NCBI GenBank assembly: GCA_021794335.1
Contig: JAJYQZ010000076.1
Span: 1 to 12,324, forward strand
Reading direction: 5' to 3'
DNA length: 12,324 nucleotides
From: a bacterium
GTDB taxonomy: Bacteria; SZUA-79; Acidulodesulfobacterales; Acidulodesulfobacteraceae
Within the stretch, counting starts at the first letter, position 1, and each line of letters starts with the position of its first letter. Made by a program: the position numbers and the translations under genes. Under the pieces are notes generated by a model, which worked only from the letters and a program-made list of their open reading frames with translations, did not search any database and was not told where the DNA came from. Shown in pieces: positions 1 to 6,106 of the stretch.

Positions 1-1
1 A

Positions 2-49
2 ATAAAGGTTGTAATAAACGGAAATGTTGTCTATAATAAACTTAATTAA
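2..49 (+). CDS. C-terminal tail of an unidentified upstream protein (partial)
   Basis: One forward frame is open from the window edge to a TAA at 47-49 and encodes IKVVINGNVVYNKLN; the other two forward frames stop at once or at 34-36. The alternation of hydrophobic residues around V-I-N-G-N-V-V resembles the last beta-strand of many metal-dependent amidohydrolases (a 'V-x-V-N-G-K-x-V' ending), but 15 residues cannot identify a family. It lies on the same strand as panC with a 78 bp gap. That it is a real gene end is inferred from residue pattern and position alone. Confidence 0.4.
   Translation: MKVVINGNVVYNKLN
9..37 (+). promoter_or_regulatory. Possible sigma70-type promoter upstream of panC
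   Basis: TTGTAA at 9-14 is followed after 17 bases by a perfect TATAAT at 32-37. If used, it would start transcription near position 44 and leave a leader of about 80 nt before panC. It would lie inside the end of the upstream frame. More TATAAT hexamers occur at 66-71 and 75-80 without a good -35 partner. The region is so AT-rich that such matches are expected by chance, so confidence is low. Confidence 0.25.
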
Positions 50-127
50 ATGAGGTAATACTATTTATAATAATTATAATAAATATAAATATATGAATAT
101 TTAATTAAATTATATTATAAAATTAAA
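50..127. other. Extremely AT-rich leader upstream of panC
   Basis: Between the upstream stop and the panC start, only two of the 67 bases from 61 to 127 are G or C. There is no open frame of note and no Shine-Dalgarno sequence close to the panC ATG. Such a tract is easily melted and bent, and fits a promoter or an unstructured leader that gives access to ribosomes, but no specific site can be assigned. Confidence 0.5.
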
Positions 128-958
128 ATGAAAATCATAACGAGTATTGCCGAAATGAAAAAAATTTCAAAGGATTTAAAGAAATCATCGAGGCAGATTT
201 CTTTCATTCCTACGATGGGCAAGCTTCATGACGGACATCTAAAGCTTATAGAAGAAGGCAAAAAATACGGCGAAGTTATTGTTTCTATTTTTGTCAACCC
301 CGTACAATTTGGTCCTGATGAAGATTTTGAGAATTATCCGAGAGATTTCGAGAATGATGCTAAAATATTAAAAGATTTAAATATCGGTTATCTTTTTCAT
401 CCGCCGGCAGATATAATCAAAAATACGGCGACATTTTTAATTAACCCCGAATATTCGAACAGGCTCGAGGGCGTTTTCAGGCCAACCCATTTTCAGGGCG
501 TTCTTACAATAGTGATGAAACTATTTTGCATAATAAATCCGGATTTTGCTTTTTTCGGACTGAAAGATTACCAGCAATATATTTTAATAAAAAAAATGGT
601 TGAAGATTATTTTCTGGATGCAAGGGTAATCCCCGTTCCTACCGTAAGGGAAAAGTGCGGACTTGCAATGAGTTCAAGAAACGCGTATCTCGATGAAAAG
701 GATAAAAAAATTGCCTGTAATTTTTATAGGTCGTTAAAAAAAACGGCGGATTTATTTAAGGCGGGCGAAATATCGGGAGAAAAGCTGACCGTTTCAGCCA
801 TAAAAGAATTGATTAAAAGCGGATTTAAAATAGATTATGCAAAAATTATGAATCAAGGGTTAAATATCGAAAAACAATCCGTAGATTCCGGCGATATTCT
901 GCTCGCCGCCGCAAGATTTAAAGGAGTAAGACTGATAGACAATATTTTTTTCGAATAA
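128..958 (+). CDS. panC: Pantothenate synthetase (pantoate--beta-alanine ligase)
   Basis: Cytoplasmic enzyme that joins pantoate and beta-alanine using ATP (via pantoyl-adenylate), the last step of vitamin B5 synthesis and so of coenzyme A supply. The 276 residues match the usual PanC length of about 280. Family marks are in order: IPTMGKLHDGHLKLI near residues 27-41, containing the HxGH-type nucleotide-binding signature; VSIFVNPVQFGP near 52-63; FFGLKDYQQ in the middle, where most homologues read FGEKDYQQ; and VREKCGLAMSSRN, the ATP-binding KMSKS-equivalent region. The ATG is supported because the protein begins, as in other PanCs, with a short MKII strand about 25 residues before PTMG. No Shine-Dalgarno is visible. 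panB and panD are not in the window. Identification is secure. Confidence 0.97.
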   Translation: MKIITSIAEMKKISKDLKKSSRQISFIPTMGKLHDGHLKLIEEGKKYGEVIVSIFVNPVQFGPDEDFENYPRDFENDAKILKDLNIGYLFHPPADIIKNTATFLINPEYSNRLEGVFRPTHFQGVLTIVMKLFCIINPDFAFFGLKDYQQYILIKKMVEDYFLDARVIPVPTVREKCGLAMSSRNAYLDEKDKKIACNFYRSLKKTADLFKAGEISGEKLTVSAIKELIKSGFKIDYAKIMNQGLNIEKQSVDSGDILLAAARFKGVRLIDNIFFE

Positions 959-1017
959 TTTCCTAAAAATTTCAAGTAGTTTTAATTTGAATTTTTAAAA
1001 AATAAAAAATGGGAGTT

Positions 1018-1025
1018 AAGGAGGT
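1018..1025 (+). promoter_or_regulatory. Strong ribosome binding site of the first haem-HAMP gene
   Basis: AAGGAGGT stands four bases before the ATG at 1029 (counting from AGGAGG), a near-perfect anti-SD match, though rather close. The same GGAGGTCTTATG arrangement precedes the second paralogue (2029-2039), so the site was duplicated with the gene. It contrasts with the weak or absent SD of panC and the GH57 genes and suggests a comparatively high translation rate. Confidence 0.8.
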
Positions 1026-1028
1026 CTT

Positions 1029-2012
1029 ATGTTTAAAAATCTTTCTTTAAAAACTAAATTTACCCTGATTATGGCGATTGTCGGATTTGCCGCGATTCTT
1101 GCCAGCCTGATATGGACTTTAAGTTTATTTCATTATTTCGGCAGGAAAGTTCTTATCCATGAAGCCCACATAATATTAAATTTTGAAAATTCCACCAGAT
1201 ATTATGTTTCTCAAAAATTAAGACCGGCGGCGATAAATAGAAATAATAATTTTAATAACATACCCTATGATGCGGACGATACGGGCAGAAATGCAAAACT
1301 GCAAAGAATGATAAGCGATAATAACGATTTTGATATACGCGCTTATTCGGGGACATCCGTTGCCATGCATGTAGGAAAATTAATGAGGGAATTCGTGCCT
1401 CCCTTCATTTATTCGGAACCCGCGTTGAGTCCGTTGAACTTAAGAGATAAAGCAAATCCGTTCGAGATTAGCGTTATAGGTAAATTTAAATCTAATCCGT
1501 CTTTAAAATCGGTCAGCGGTTTTCATGTTTTTAACGGGAAATCATATTTTTATTTAATGGAGCCGGTTATCGTCAAGCAAAGCTGCATGGTTTGCCACGG
1601 AAATCCGTCAAATCCTTCGCCTATAACCGCGGCGGTAGTAAAAAGATACGGGGATACCCACGGCTGGCACTGGAAGGTCGGAACGGCAGCCGGAGCCTTA
1701 AGCGTCTTAGTTCCGACTAAACACAGGGCAAATATTGCGTTACATAATGCTATCATAATAACGGCGGCTTTCCTTATCCTGTTTATTTTAGCTTTTATAA
1801 TCGCAATTTATTTTATTAATAAGGCTATCATTAAGCCGATACACGAGATGACCAAATTAGCGGAGGATGTTTCCGTAGGCAAATCCAACGAAGATTTTAA
1901 AGTTAAAGGAAACGACGAAATAGGCGCCCTTGCCAAATCGTTTAACAGGCTTAAAAAGAGCTATTTAAAAGCCGTTCAGTTATTGGCGGATAGAAATAAA
2001 GAAAAAAAATAA
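1029..2012 (+). CDS. Membrane haem sensor-like protein: DUF3365 (Tll0287-like) plus HAMP, copy 1
   Basis: 327 residues. A short basic N-terminus leads into a membrane helix at about 10-34, then a periplasmic region of roughly 200 residues, a second helix at about 241-262, and a cytoplasmic HAMP domain (IKPIHEMTKLAEDV...NDEIGALAKSFN) to about residue 310, where the protein ends. The periplasmic part fits DUF3365: a YSEPALSPLNLRDKAN block (family 'LNPxN'), the c-type haem site C186-M-V-C189-H190, and a closing GWHWKVGTAAGALSVLVP strand. Family members bind one haem c and are proposed redox or gas sensors, often fused to kinases, cyclases or chemotaxis domains. Here no output domain follows HAMP, so it would have to signal through a partner. 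Compared with copy 2 it has about 25 extra Asn/Asp-rich residues around 66-110. The ligand is unknown. Confidence 0.85.
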   Translation: MFKNLSLKTKFTLIMAIVGFAAILASLIWTLSLFHYFGRKVLIHEAHIILNFENSTRYYVSQKLRPAAINRNNNFNNIPYDADDTGRNAKLQRMISDNNDFDIRAYSGTSVAMHVGKLMREFVPPFIYSEPALSPLNLRDKANPFEISVIGKFKSNPSLKSVSGFHVFNGKSYFYLMEPVIVKQSCMVCHGNPSNPSPITAAVVKRYGDTHGWHWKVGTAAGALSVLVPTKHRANIALHNAIIITAAFLILFILAFIIAIYFINKAIIKPIHEMTKLAEDVSVGKSNEDFKVKGNDEIGALAKSFNRLKKSYLKAVQLLADRNKEKK

Positions 2013-2024
2013 AAAAACGGGGTT

Positions 2025-2033
2025 AGGGGAGGT
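2025..2033 (+). promoter_or_regulatory. Strong ribosome binding site of the second haem-HAMP gene
   Basis: AGGGGAGGT precedes the ATG at 2037 by three to four bases, in the same GGAGGTCTTATG context as copy 1. The gap from the copy 1 stop to this ATG is 24 bp with no room for a terminator, so the two genes are almost certainly co-transcribed. Confidence 0.75.
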
Positions 2034-2036
2034 CTT

Positions 2037-2945
2037 ATGTTCAAAAATCTTTCTTTAAAAAAGAAATTTACCGTAATTATGCTAATTGTGGGGTTCGCTG
2101 CAAACTTAACCGTTGCCGCAGGCGCTTTTTATTATATTCAAAAATTTAAGAAAGACGAGTTGATGCATGAAGCAAAAATGGTTCTTTTTGCGGAAAAGGC
2201 GGCAAGAGATTACGATTCCGGCAGTTTAAGGCCGGCCGTTATGAAAGCAACCGACAAATTTGTCATTCAGGCCGAATCCGCCACATTTTTGGCTCTCGGC
2301 GTTGCAAAATTGATTAAAAAGTTTCTGCCTCATTATACATATTCTGAGCCGACGCTTAACCCTTTAAATTTAAAAAATAAGGCAAATTCATTTCAAGAAA
2401 CTATTATAGACAGGTTTAAATCCAGCCCTTTTTTAAAATCGGTAAGCGGCTATCACACATTTAACGGTTTATCTTACTTTTATGTGATGAAGCCCGTTGT
2501 GGCAAAACAGGGATGCATGGTTTGCCACGGCGATCCGTCAAATCCTTCGCCTATAACCGCGGCGATAGTAAAAAGATACGGAGATACGCACGGCTGGCAC
2601 TGGAAGGTCGGGACGGTCGTCGGGGCTCTAAGTGTCTGGGTTCCTACAAAATATATAGGCCAGGCCGCTATTAAAGATTCTATTATAATAGGCATCGCAA
2701 TCTTTGTCCTGCCGTTTTTGGCATTCTTAATAGCGCTTTTATTTATAGACAAGGTTATTATAAATCCGATACACGATATGGCGAAATTAGCGGAGGATGT
2801 TTCGGTCGGCAAGTCAAACGAGGATTTTAAAGCCAAAGGAAACGACGAAATAGGCGCCCTTGCCAAATCTTTTAACAGGCTTAAAAAGAGCTATTTAAAA
2901 GCCGTTCAGTTACTGGTGGAGAGAAATAAAGACAAAGATAAATAA
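2037..2945 (+). CDS. Membrane haem sensor-like protein: DUF3365 (Tll0287-like) plus HAMP, copy 2
   Basis: 302 residues with the same layout as the preceding gene: N-terminal membrane helix (about 10-33), periplasmic DUF3365 region, second helix (about 215-236), HAMP to the C-terminus. The haem c site is C160-M-V-C163-H164; TLNPLNLKNKAN is a better match to the family block than in copy 1, and GWHWKVGTVVGALSVWVP closes the domain. The first 15 residues, the haem region and the HAMP domain are nearly identical to copy 1, while the membrane-proximal periplasmic part and the second helix have diverged. The pair could form homo- or heterodimers, as HAMP domains normally dimerise. Again no kinase, cyclase, GGDEF or methyl-accepting domain follows, so the output is unknown. 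Without the second helix and HAMP it would look like a soluble Tll0287-type cytochrome. Confidence 0.85.
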   Translation: MFKNLSLKKKFTVIMLIVGFAANLTVAAGAFYYIQKFKKDELMHEAKMVLFAEKAARDYDSGSLRPAVMKATDKFVIQAESATFLALGVAKLIKKFLPHYTYSEPTLNPLNLKNKANSFQETIIDRFKSSPFLKSVSGYHTFNGLSYFYVMKPVVAKQGCMVCHGDPSNPSPITAAIVKRYGDTHGWHWKVGTVVGALSVWVPTKYIGQAAIKDSIIIGIAIFVLPFLAFLIALLFIDKVIINPIHDMAKLAEDVSVGKSNEDFKAKGNDEIGALAKSFNRLKKSYLKAVQLLVERNKDKDK

Positions 2946-2962
2946 AAATATTTTTTGTTATC

Positions 2963-2984
2963 CTTGAAAAAATATATTTTCAAG
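2963..2984. repeat. Inverted repeat CTTGAAAA-N6-TTTTCAAG (candidate operator)
   Basis: A perfect 8 bp inverted repeat with a 6 bp AT spacer; past a single bulged C at 2962 the pairing continues for three more bases (TAT/ATA). It is not followed by a T-tract on either strand, which argues against an intrinsic terminator. The left arm contains the -35 hexamer of the promoter-like sequence described next, and the right arm ends just before its -10. A dimeric regulator bound here would block or modulate RNA polymerase. The binding protein is unknown. Confidence 0.45.
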
Positions 2985-2991
2985 ATATACT
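2964..2991 (+). promoter_or_regulatory. Likely sigma70 promoter of the alpha-glucan gene cluster
   Basis: TTGAAA (2964-2969) and TATACT (2986-2991) each match consensus at 5 of 6 bases and are 16 bp apart. Initiation would be near 2998, giving a leader of about 80 nt before the DUF4912 gene. It lies in the largest spacer between the haem-sensor pair and the glucan genes, where a promoter is expected. The rest of the leader holds no open frame; CCTGT (3041-3045) can pair with ACAGG (3071-3075) around the start region, a weak structure only. Confidence 0.45.
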
Positions 2992-3078
2992 TAAGACAGA
3001 TGCGGTAAAAAAAGAAATAATAAGGCGTAATGCTTAAAGTCCTGTTTTATCTAACGGGATGCGGGGGTTTACAGGCAA

Positions 3079-4359
3079 ATGGAAAATAGCTTGAAGGTTA
3101 CTCTTGTATTTAATCGGGATTTGTTAAATAAAGCCGAAATAAAAAAGATAATTTATGTTAAAATCCCCGACGAGAAAAAGAAAAATAATTTAATTAAAAA
3201 ATTAGAAGTAAAGGCCTTAGATGAAAATATCCGGTTTCAAAAAAGAAAGCTTCCGCAGTCGTTTAATCCAGTATTTAAAGGATATATCCTTTTTTCAGAA
3301 AAAATAGAATTAAGCGATAAAAAACTTATCGATTTTGCAGATATATTCTTTGACGGATTAGAAGAAAATTTTGGAATAAATGTCATAAATTATACTTTGA
3401 TAGATGTCAAAAAAGACGCTCTAAAAGAAAATTACAAATTAAAATTGTTTGATTTTGAGATATTTAATTATAACTTTAACGAGCATAGGGCTATAAAAAA
3501 TAAGTTAACCGTTGCCGGCGGCGCAAAAGAAATTAACGAACTTGCGGAAACCATTTTTGTTAAACCGGAATTAAAAGTTAGAGTCAGAGAAAAAAAACCT
3601 GCAAAGCCCGCCCTGAAAAAGGCATTTAAGATAAAAGAGGAAAAGGGGGTTAAAACATCGGGGGAAAAAGCCAAACCTAAAAAAATCGTTAATGAAAAAG
3701 CCATCCGCGGTAAAGCAGTAAAAGAAAATGAGCCTGCCGAGGCTTTCAGGGTATTTGAAGCCCCCGAAGAACAGGCAGCCGGAGCGGTAGAAGTTAGCGA
3801 AGCCGATACTTCCGCCGGTACCCGCGAACAGGTAAGCTTAATCTCTTTGAATTGGAGCTTATTAAGCCCGTCAGAAAGCCTTCCTGTGCTTGAGAATGGC
3901 GAGCCTGAGGAGATAAGGCAAAATAGCTGGGTAAGAATTTATTTTCAAAAACCGAGCGTCAGGCAGGTTGTTTGGAGATTAAGGGATAAACAGGGAACAA
4001 ATTCTGCGAGACCTATTTTAAGAGTTTATGTCGATGATAAAATGCTTTGGTATGAACTGTTAGATAATCAATTTGGAAGCAGGTACATTATTTTTCCCGA
4101 TGATTATGAATTAGCCAAGACATGGGTGGAGATCGGATATATATTAGAAAAAGGAGAATTTATATTTATAGCGAGAAGTCCTATCTGGCCGCCTGCCTGC
4201 TTATTCAAAAGGCTGCCGAAAATAAATTCCAAAAAAAGAATTCCTAAAGGGGTCGCCTTAATAGGCGCAACGGAAAGTATCCCCGGAGGCAGGCATCTTC
4301 CGGTTAATTTATCCGGCGGTTCGGGGGCAGGCTTTTTTGCCTCGGGCGCAGGAAAATAA
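3079..4359 (+). CDS. DUF4912-domain protein linked to GH57 glucan enzymes
   Basis: 426 residues, no signal peptide or membrane helix, presumably cytoplasmic. Three parts are visible. Residues 1-160 form an unrecognised, charged alpha/beta-like region. Residues 165-250 are a low-complexity linker, first Lys-rich (KPAKPALKKAFK, KAKPKK) then Glu/Ala-rich. Residues about 295-375 resemble DUF4912: RPILRVYVD...WYELLD, RYIIFPDDY, WVEIGYILEKGEFIFIARSPIWPPA. The end (398-426) is Gly/Ser-rich. DUF4912 genes are often found beside GH57 branching enzymes; the biochemical role is unknown, and glucan binding or enzyme scaffolding are guesses. An in-frame TAA at 3052-3054 with no start codon between leaves ATG 3079 as the first possible start; a G-run (3063-3067) is a poor, distant SD. 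The next gene begins 20 bp after the stop. The DUF4912 call rests on motif memory and is moderate. Confidence 0.65.
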   Translation: MENSLKVTLVFNRDLLNKAEIKKIIYVKIPDEKKKNNLIKKLEVKALDENIRFQKRKLPQSFNPVFKGYILFSEKIELSDKKLIDFADIFFDGLEENFGINVINYTLIDVKKDALKENYKLKLFDFEIFNYNFNEHRAIKNKLTVAGGAKEINELAETIFVKPELKVRVREKKPAKPALKKAFKIKEEKGVKTSGEKAKPKKIVNEKAIRGKAVKENEPAEAFRVFEAPEEQAAGAVEVSEADTSAGTREQVSLISLNWSLLSPSESLPVLENGEPEEIRQNSWVRIYFQKPSVRQVVWRLRDKQGTNSARPILRVYVDDKMLWYELLDNQFGSRYIIFPDDYELAKTWVEIGYILEKGEFIFIARSPIWPPACLFKRLPKINSKKRIPKGVALIGATESIPGGRHLPVNLSGGSGAGFFASGAGK

Positions 4360-4379
4360 GTAAGGTAATAATTTTACAT

Positions 4380-6077
4380 ATGAACAATAAAACAGGAAAA
4401 TGGATTCCCGTCCTGCATTTTCACTTACCGTTTGTCAGGCATCCGGAAAGTCCGAAATATTTGGAAGAGGAGTGGTATTTCGAAGCGGTTACCGAAACAT
4501 ATCTCCCTTTATTGGAGGTTTTTGAAAATCTTGAAAGAGACAATGTGGATTATTGTCTCACAATGTCTTTGACGCCGACGCTTTTGAGTATGATGAATGA
4601 CGATTTGCTTTCCGAACGGCTGGGGGAGTATGTCAGGCTTCGTTTAAAGGTTTTGGATGAAGAGGCGTTCAGAACGGAAGGCGACCCTGATTTTCACCCG
4701 GTTACCCTTTTTTACAGGCAAAGGTATAAAAATTGGTACGAAAGAATAAAAAACGGCGGCGGGAAATATCTTATAAACGGGTTTTTAAGTCACCATGCAA
4801 AAGGACATTTAGATATTATAACCTCTGCCGCCACCCATGGATTTCTTATGTCTATGGTGGGGGAACCTGAGGCCATAACTGCCCAAATCGAGGTCGGGAT
4901 AGAAACGCATAAAAATATTTTAGGAGTAACCCCGACGGGCATATGGCTTCCGGAGTGCGGCTATACCGGCGGGTTCGATGCGATTCTTGAGCGGCATGGT
5001 TTAAAATACACATTTCTTGACCGGCACGGAATCGAATTAGCCGAGCCTGAACCGCCTAACGGCTGTTTTTCCCCTATTATCTCTCCGTTTAATGTCGTAA
5101 TGTTCGGCAGGGACCCCGAAAGCTCAAGGCAGGTGTGGTCTTCAAAAGAGGGGTACCCGGGTACTCCCGTTTATCGCGAGTTTTATAGGGATGTCGGATT
5201 TGATTTAGACCTGCCGCATCTGACCCCTTTAAGGCATGGCGGCATTAAGACTTTTACGGGGCTTAAATATTATGCCATTACCGGAGGCGGAACATATAAA
5301 GAGGCTTACAGGCCTTCAGCAGCAAAAAGAAAGGCTTATGAACACGGCGCCCAGTTTGTCTATCACAGGGAACTTCAATCAAATTATCTTAAGGAATTTA
5401 TAGATGAACCGCTTATCATCTCTATGTATGACGCCGAACTCTTTGGTCACTGGTGGTTTGAAGGACCGTGGTGGTTTGAATCCGTGTTTAGAAGAATGCA
5501 TGAAAATAATTTTATAAAAGGGGTAACGGCAAAGGAGGTCGCGGAAACTTCATTGCTCAGATATGATGAGGCGGTAAAATATATTCGCAAAAGTGAAAAA
5601 GACGGAAACGATGAAAATGGAAGTTTTTCGGAGTTTGCCGTCAATGTTTATGACAGGAATAATATCTGGGTCGCTCAACCCGCGACATCCTCGTGGGGGG
5701 GCGGAGGTTATGCCGAAGTGTGGCTTAACGAAAAAAACGATATCATACAGCCTTTTTTGACGGATTTAGCTATGGAATTAATCGATATTTGCGCAAACAG
5801 ATATGACGATGTAAAATATCAGGAGGTAATTAATCAGGCGGCAAGAGAGCTTCTTTTAGCCCAGTCCAGCGATTGGCCGTTTTTGCTTACGACCGGACAG
5901 GCGGTAAGTTATGCGGAAAGGCGGGTTAAGGCGCATCTGGCAAGAGCTAAAAGGTGTATTTTAATGTCCGTCGGTAAAGAACCGTATGATGAAAAATGGT
6001 TTAGGGACATAGCGGGTAAAGACAATATATTTCCATGGATAAATGCTAAGGCTCTATACGGCAAAGGTATTTGTTAA
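4380..6077 (+). CDS. GH57 1,4-alpha-glucan branching enzyme (DUF1957 type)
   Basis: Likely cleaves an alpha-1,4 chain and re-attaches it by an alpha-1,6 bond, making branch points in glycogen; cytoplasmic. The 565 residues match the catalytic core of GH57 branching enzymes such as Thermococcus TK1436 (without its C-terminal HhH repeats). GH57 regions in order: H13-F-H15-L-P17; ATHGFL at 151-156; GIWLPECGY with predicted nucleophile E192; ISMYDAELFGHWWFEGP with predicted acid/base D351; and TSSWGGGGYAEVWLN. The QVWSSKEGYPGTPVYREFYRDVG and GLKYYAITG blocks between them are typical of this branch, not of amylases. The C-terminal helical part (SSDWPFLLTTGQAVSYAERR) corresponds to DUF1957. In region 2, where I expect THGYLPLL, this protein reads THGFLMSM. 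SD is weak (AAGGT, 13 bp upstream). It sits 20 bp after the DUF4912 gene and 29 bp before the next. Confidence 0.9.
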   Translation: MNNKTGKWIPVLHFHLPFVRHPESPKYLEEEWYFEAVTETYLPLLEVFENLERDNVDYCLTMSLTPTLLSMMNDDLLSERLGEYVRLRLKVLDEEAFRTEGDPDFHPVTLFYRQRYKNWYERIKNGGGKYLINGFLSHHAKGHLDIITSAATHGFLMSMVGEPEAITAQIEVGIETHKNILGVTPTGIWLPECGYTGGFDAILERHGLKYTFLDRHGIELAEPEPPNGCFSPIISPFNVVMFGRDPESSRQVWSSKEGYPGTPVYREFYRDVGFDLDLPHLTPLRHGGIKTFTGLKYYAITGGGTYKEAYRPSAAKRKAYEHGAQFVYHRELQSNYLKEFIDEPLIISMYDAELFGHWWFEGPWWFESVFRRMHENNFIKGVTAKEVAETSLLRYDEAVKYIRKSEKDGNDENGSFSEFAVNVYDRNNIWVAQPATSSWGGGGYAEVWLNEKNDIIQPFLTDLAMELIDICANRYDDVKYQEVINQAARELLLAQSSDWPFLLTTGQAVSYAERRVKAHLARAKRCILMSVGKEPYDEKWFRDIAGKDNIFPWINAKALYGKGIC

Positions 6078-6106
6078 CGCATTTTTACGGGGAGAATATA
6101 AATTAA

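Noticed and set aside
1550..1756. Antisense open frame opposite the haem region of copy 1
   Set aside because: It mirrors the coding constraint of the sense gene; a similar antisense frame appears opposite copy 2 because the sense sequences match. No RBS or family motif.
2480..2866. 128-codon antisense frame opposite copy 2
   Set aside because: The sense strand has clear membrane, haem and HAMP features; the antisense product is merely the shadow of these conserved blocks.
2963..2984. Palindrome read as an intrinsic terminator of the haem-sensor pair
   Set aside because: The stem is AT-rich and is followed by GATATACTTAAG, not a T-run; the overlapping promoter hexamers explain it better.
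3038..3078. Possible riboswitch in the leader of the DUF4912 gene
   Set aside because: Only a 5 bp pairing (CCTGT/ACAGG) with a long loop is visible, and no known aptamer core could be matched.
3468..3704. Antisense hydrophobic frame opposite the Lys-rich linker of the DUF4912 gene
   Set aside because: AAA/GAA-rich sense codons read as Phe/Leu/Ser on the other strand, which mimics a membrane segment.
5447..5644. Antisense frame opposite the GH57 branching enzyme
   Set aside because: It lies wholly within well-conserved GH57 coding sequence and shows no motif of its own.
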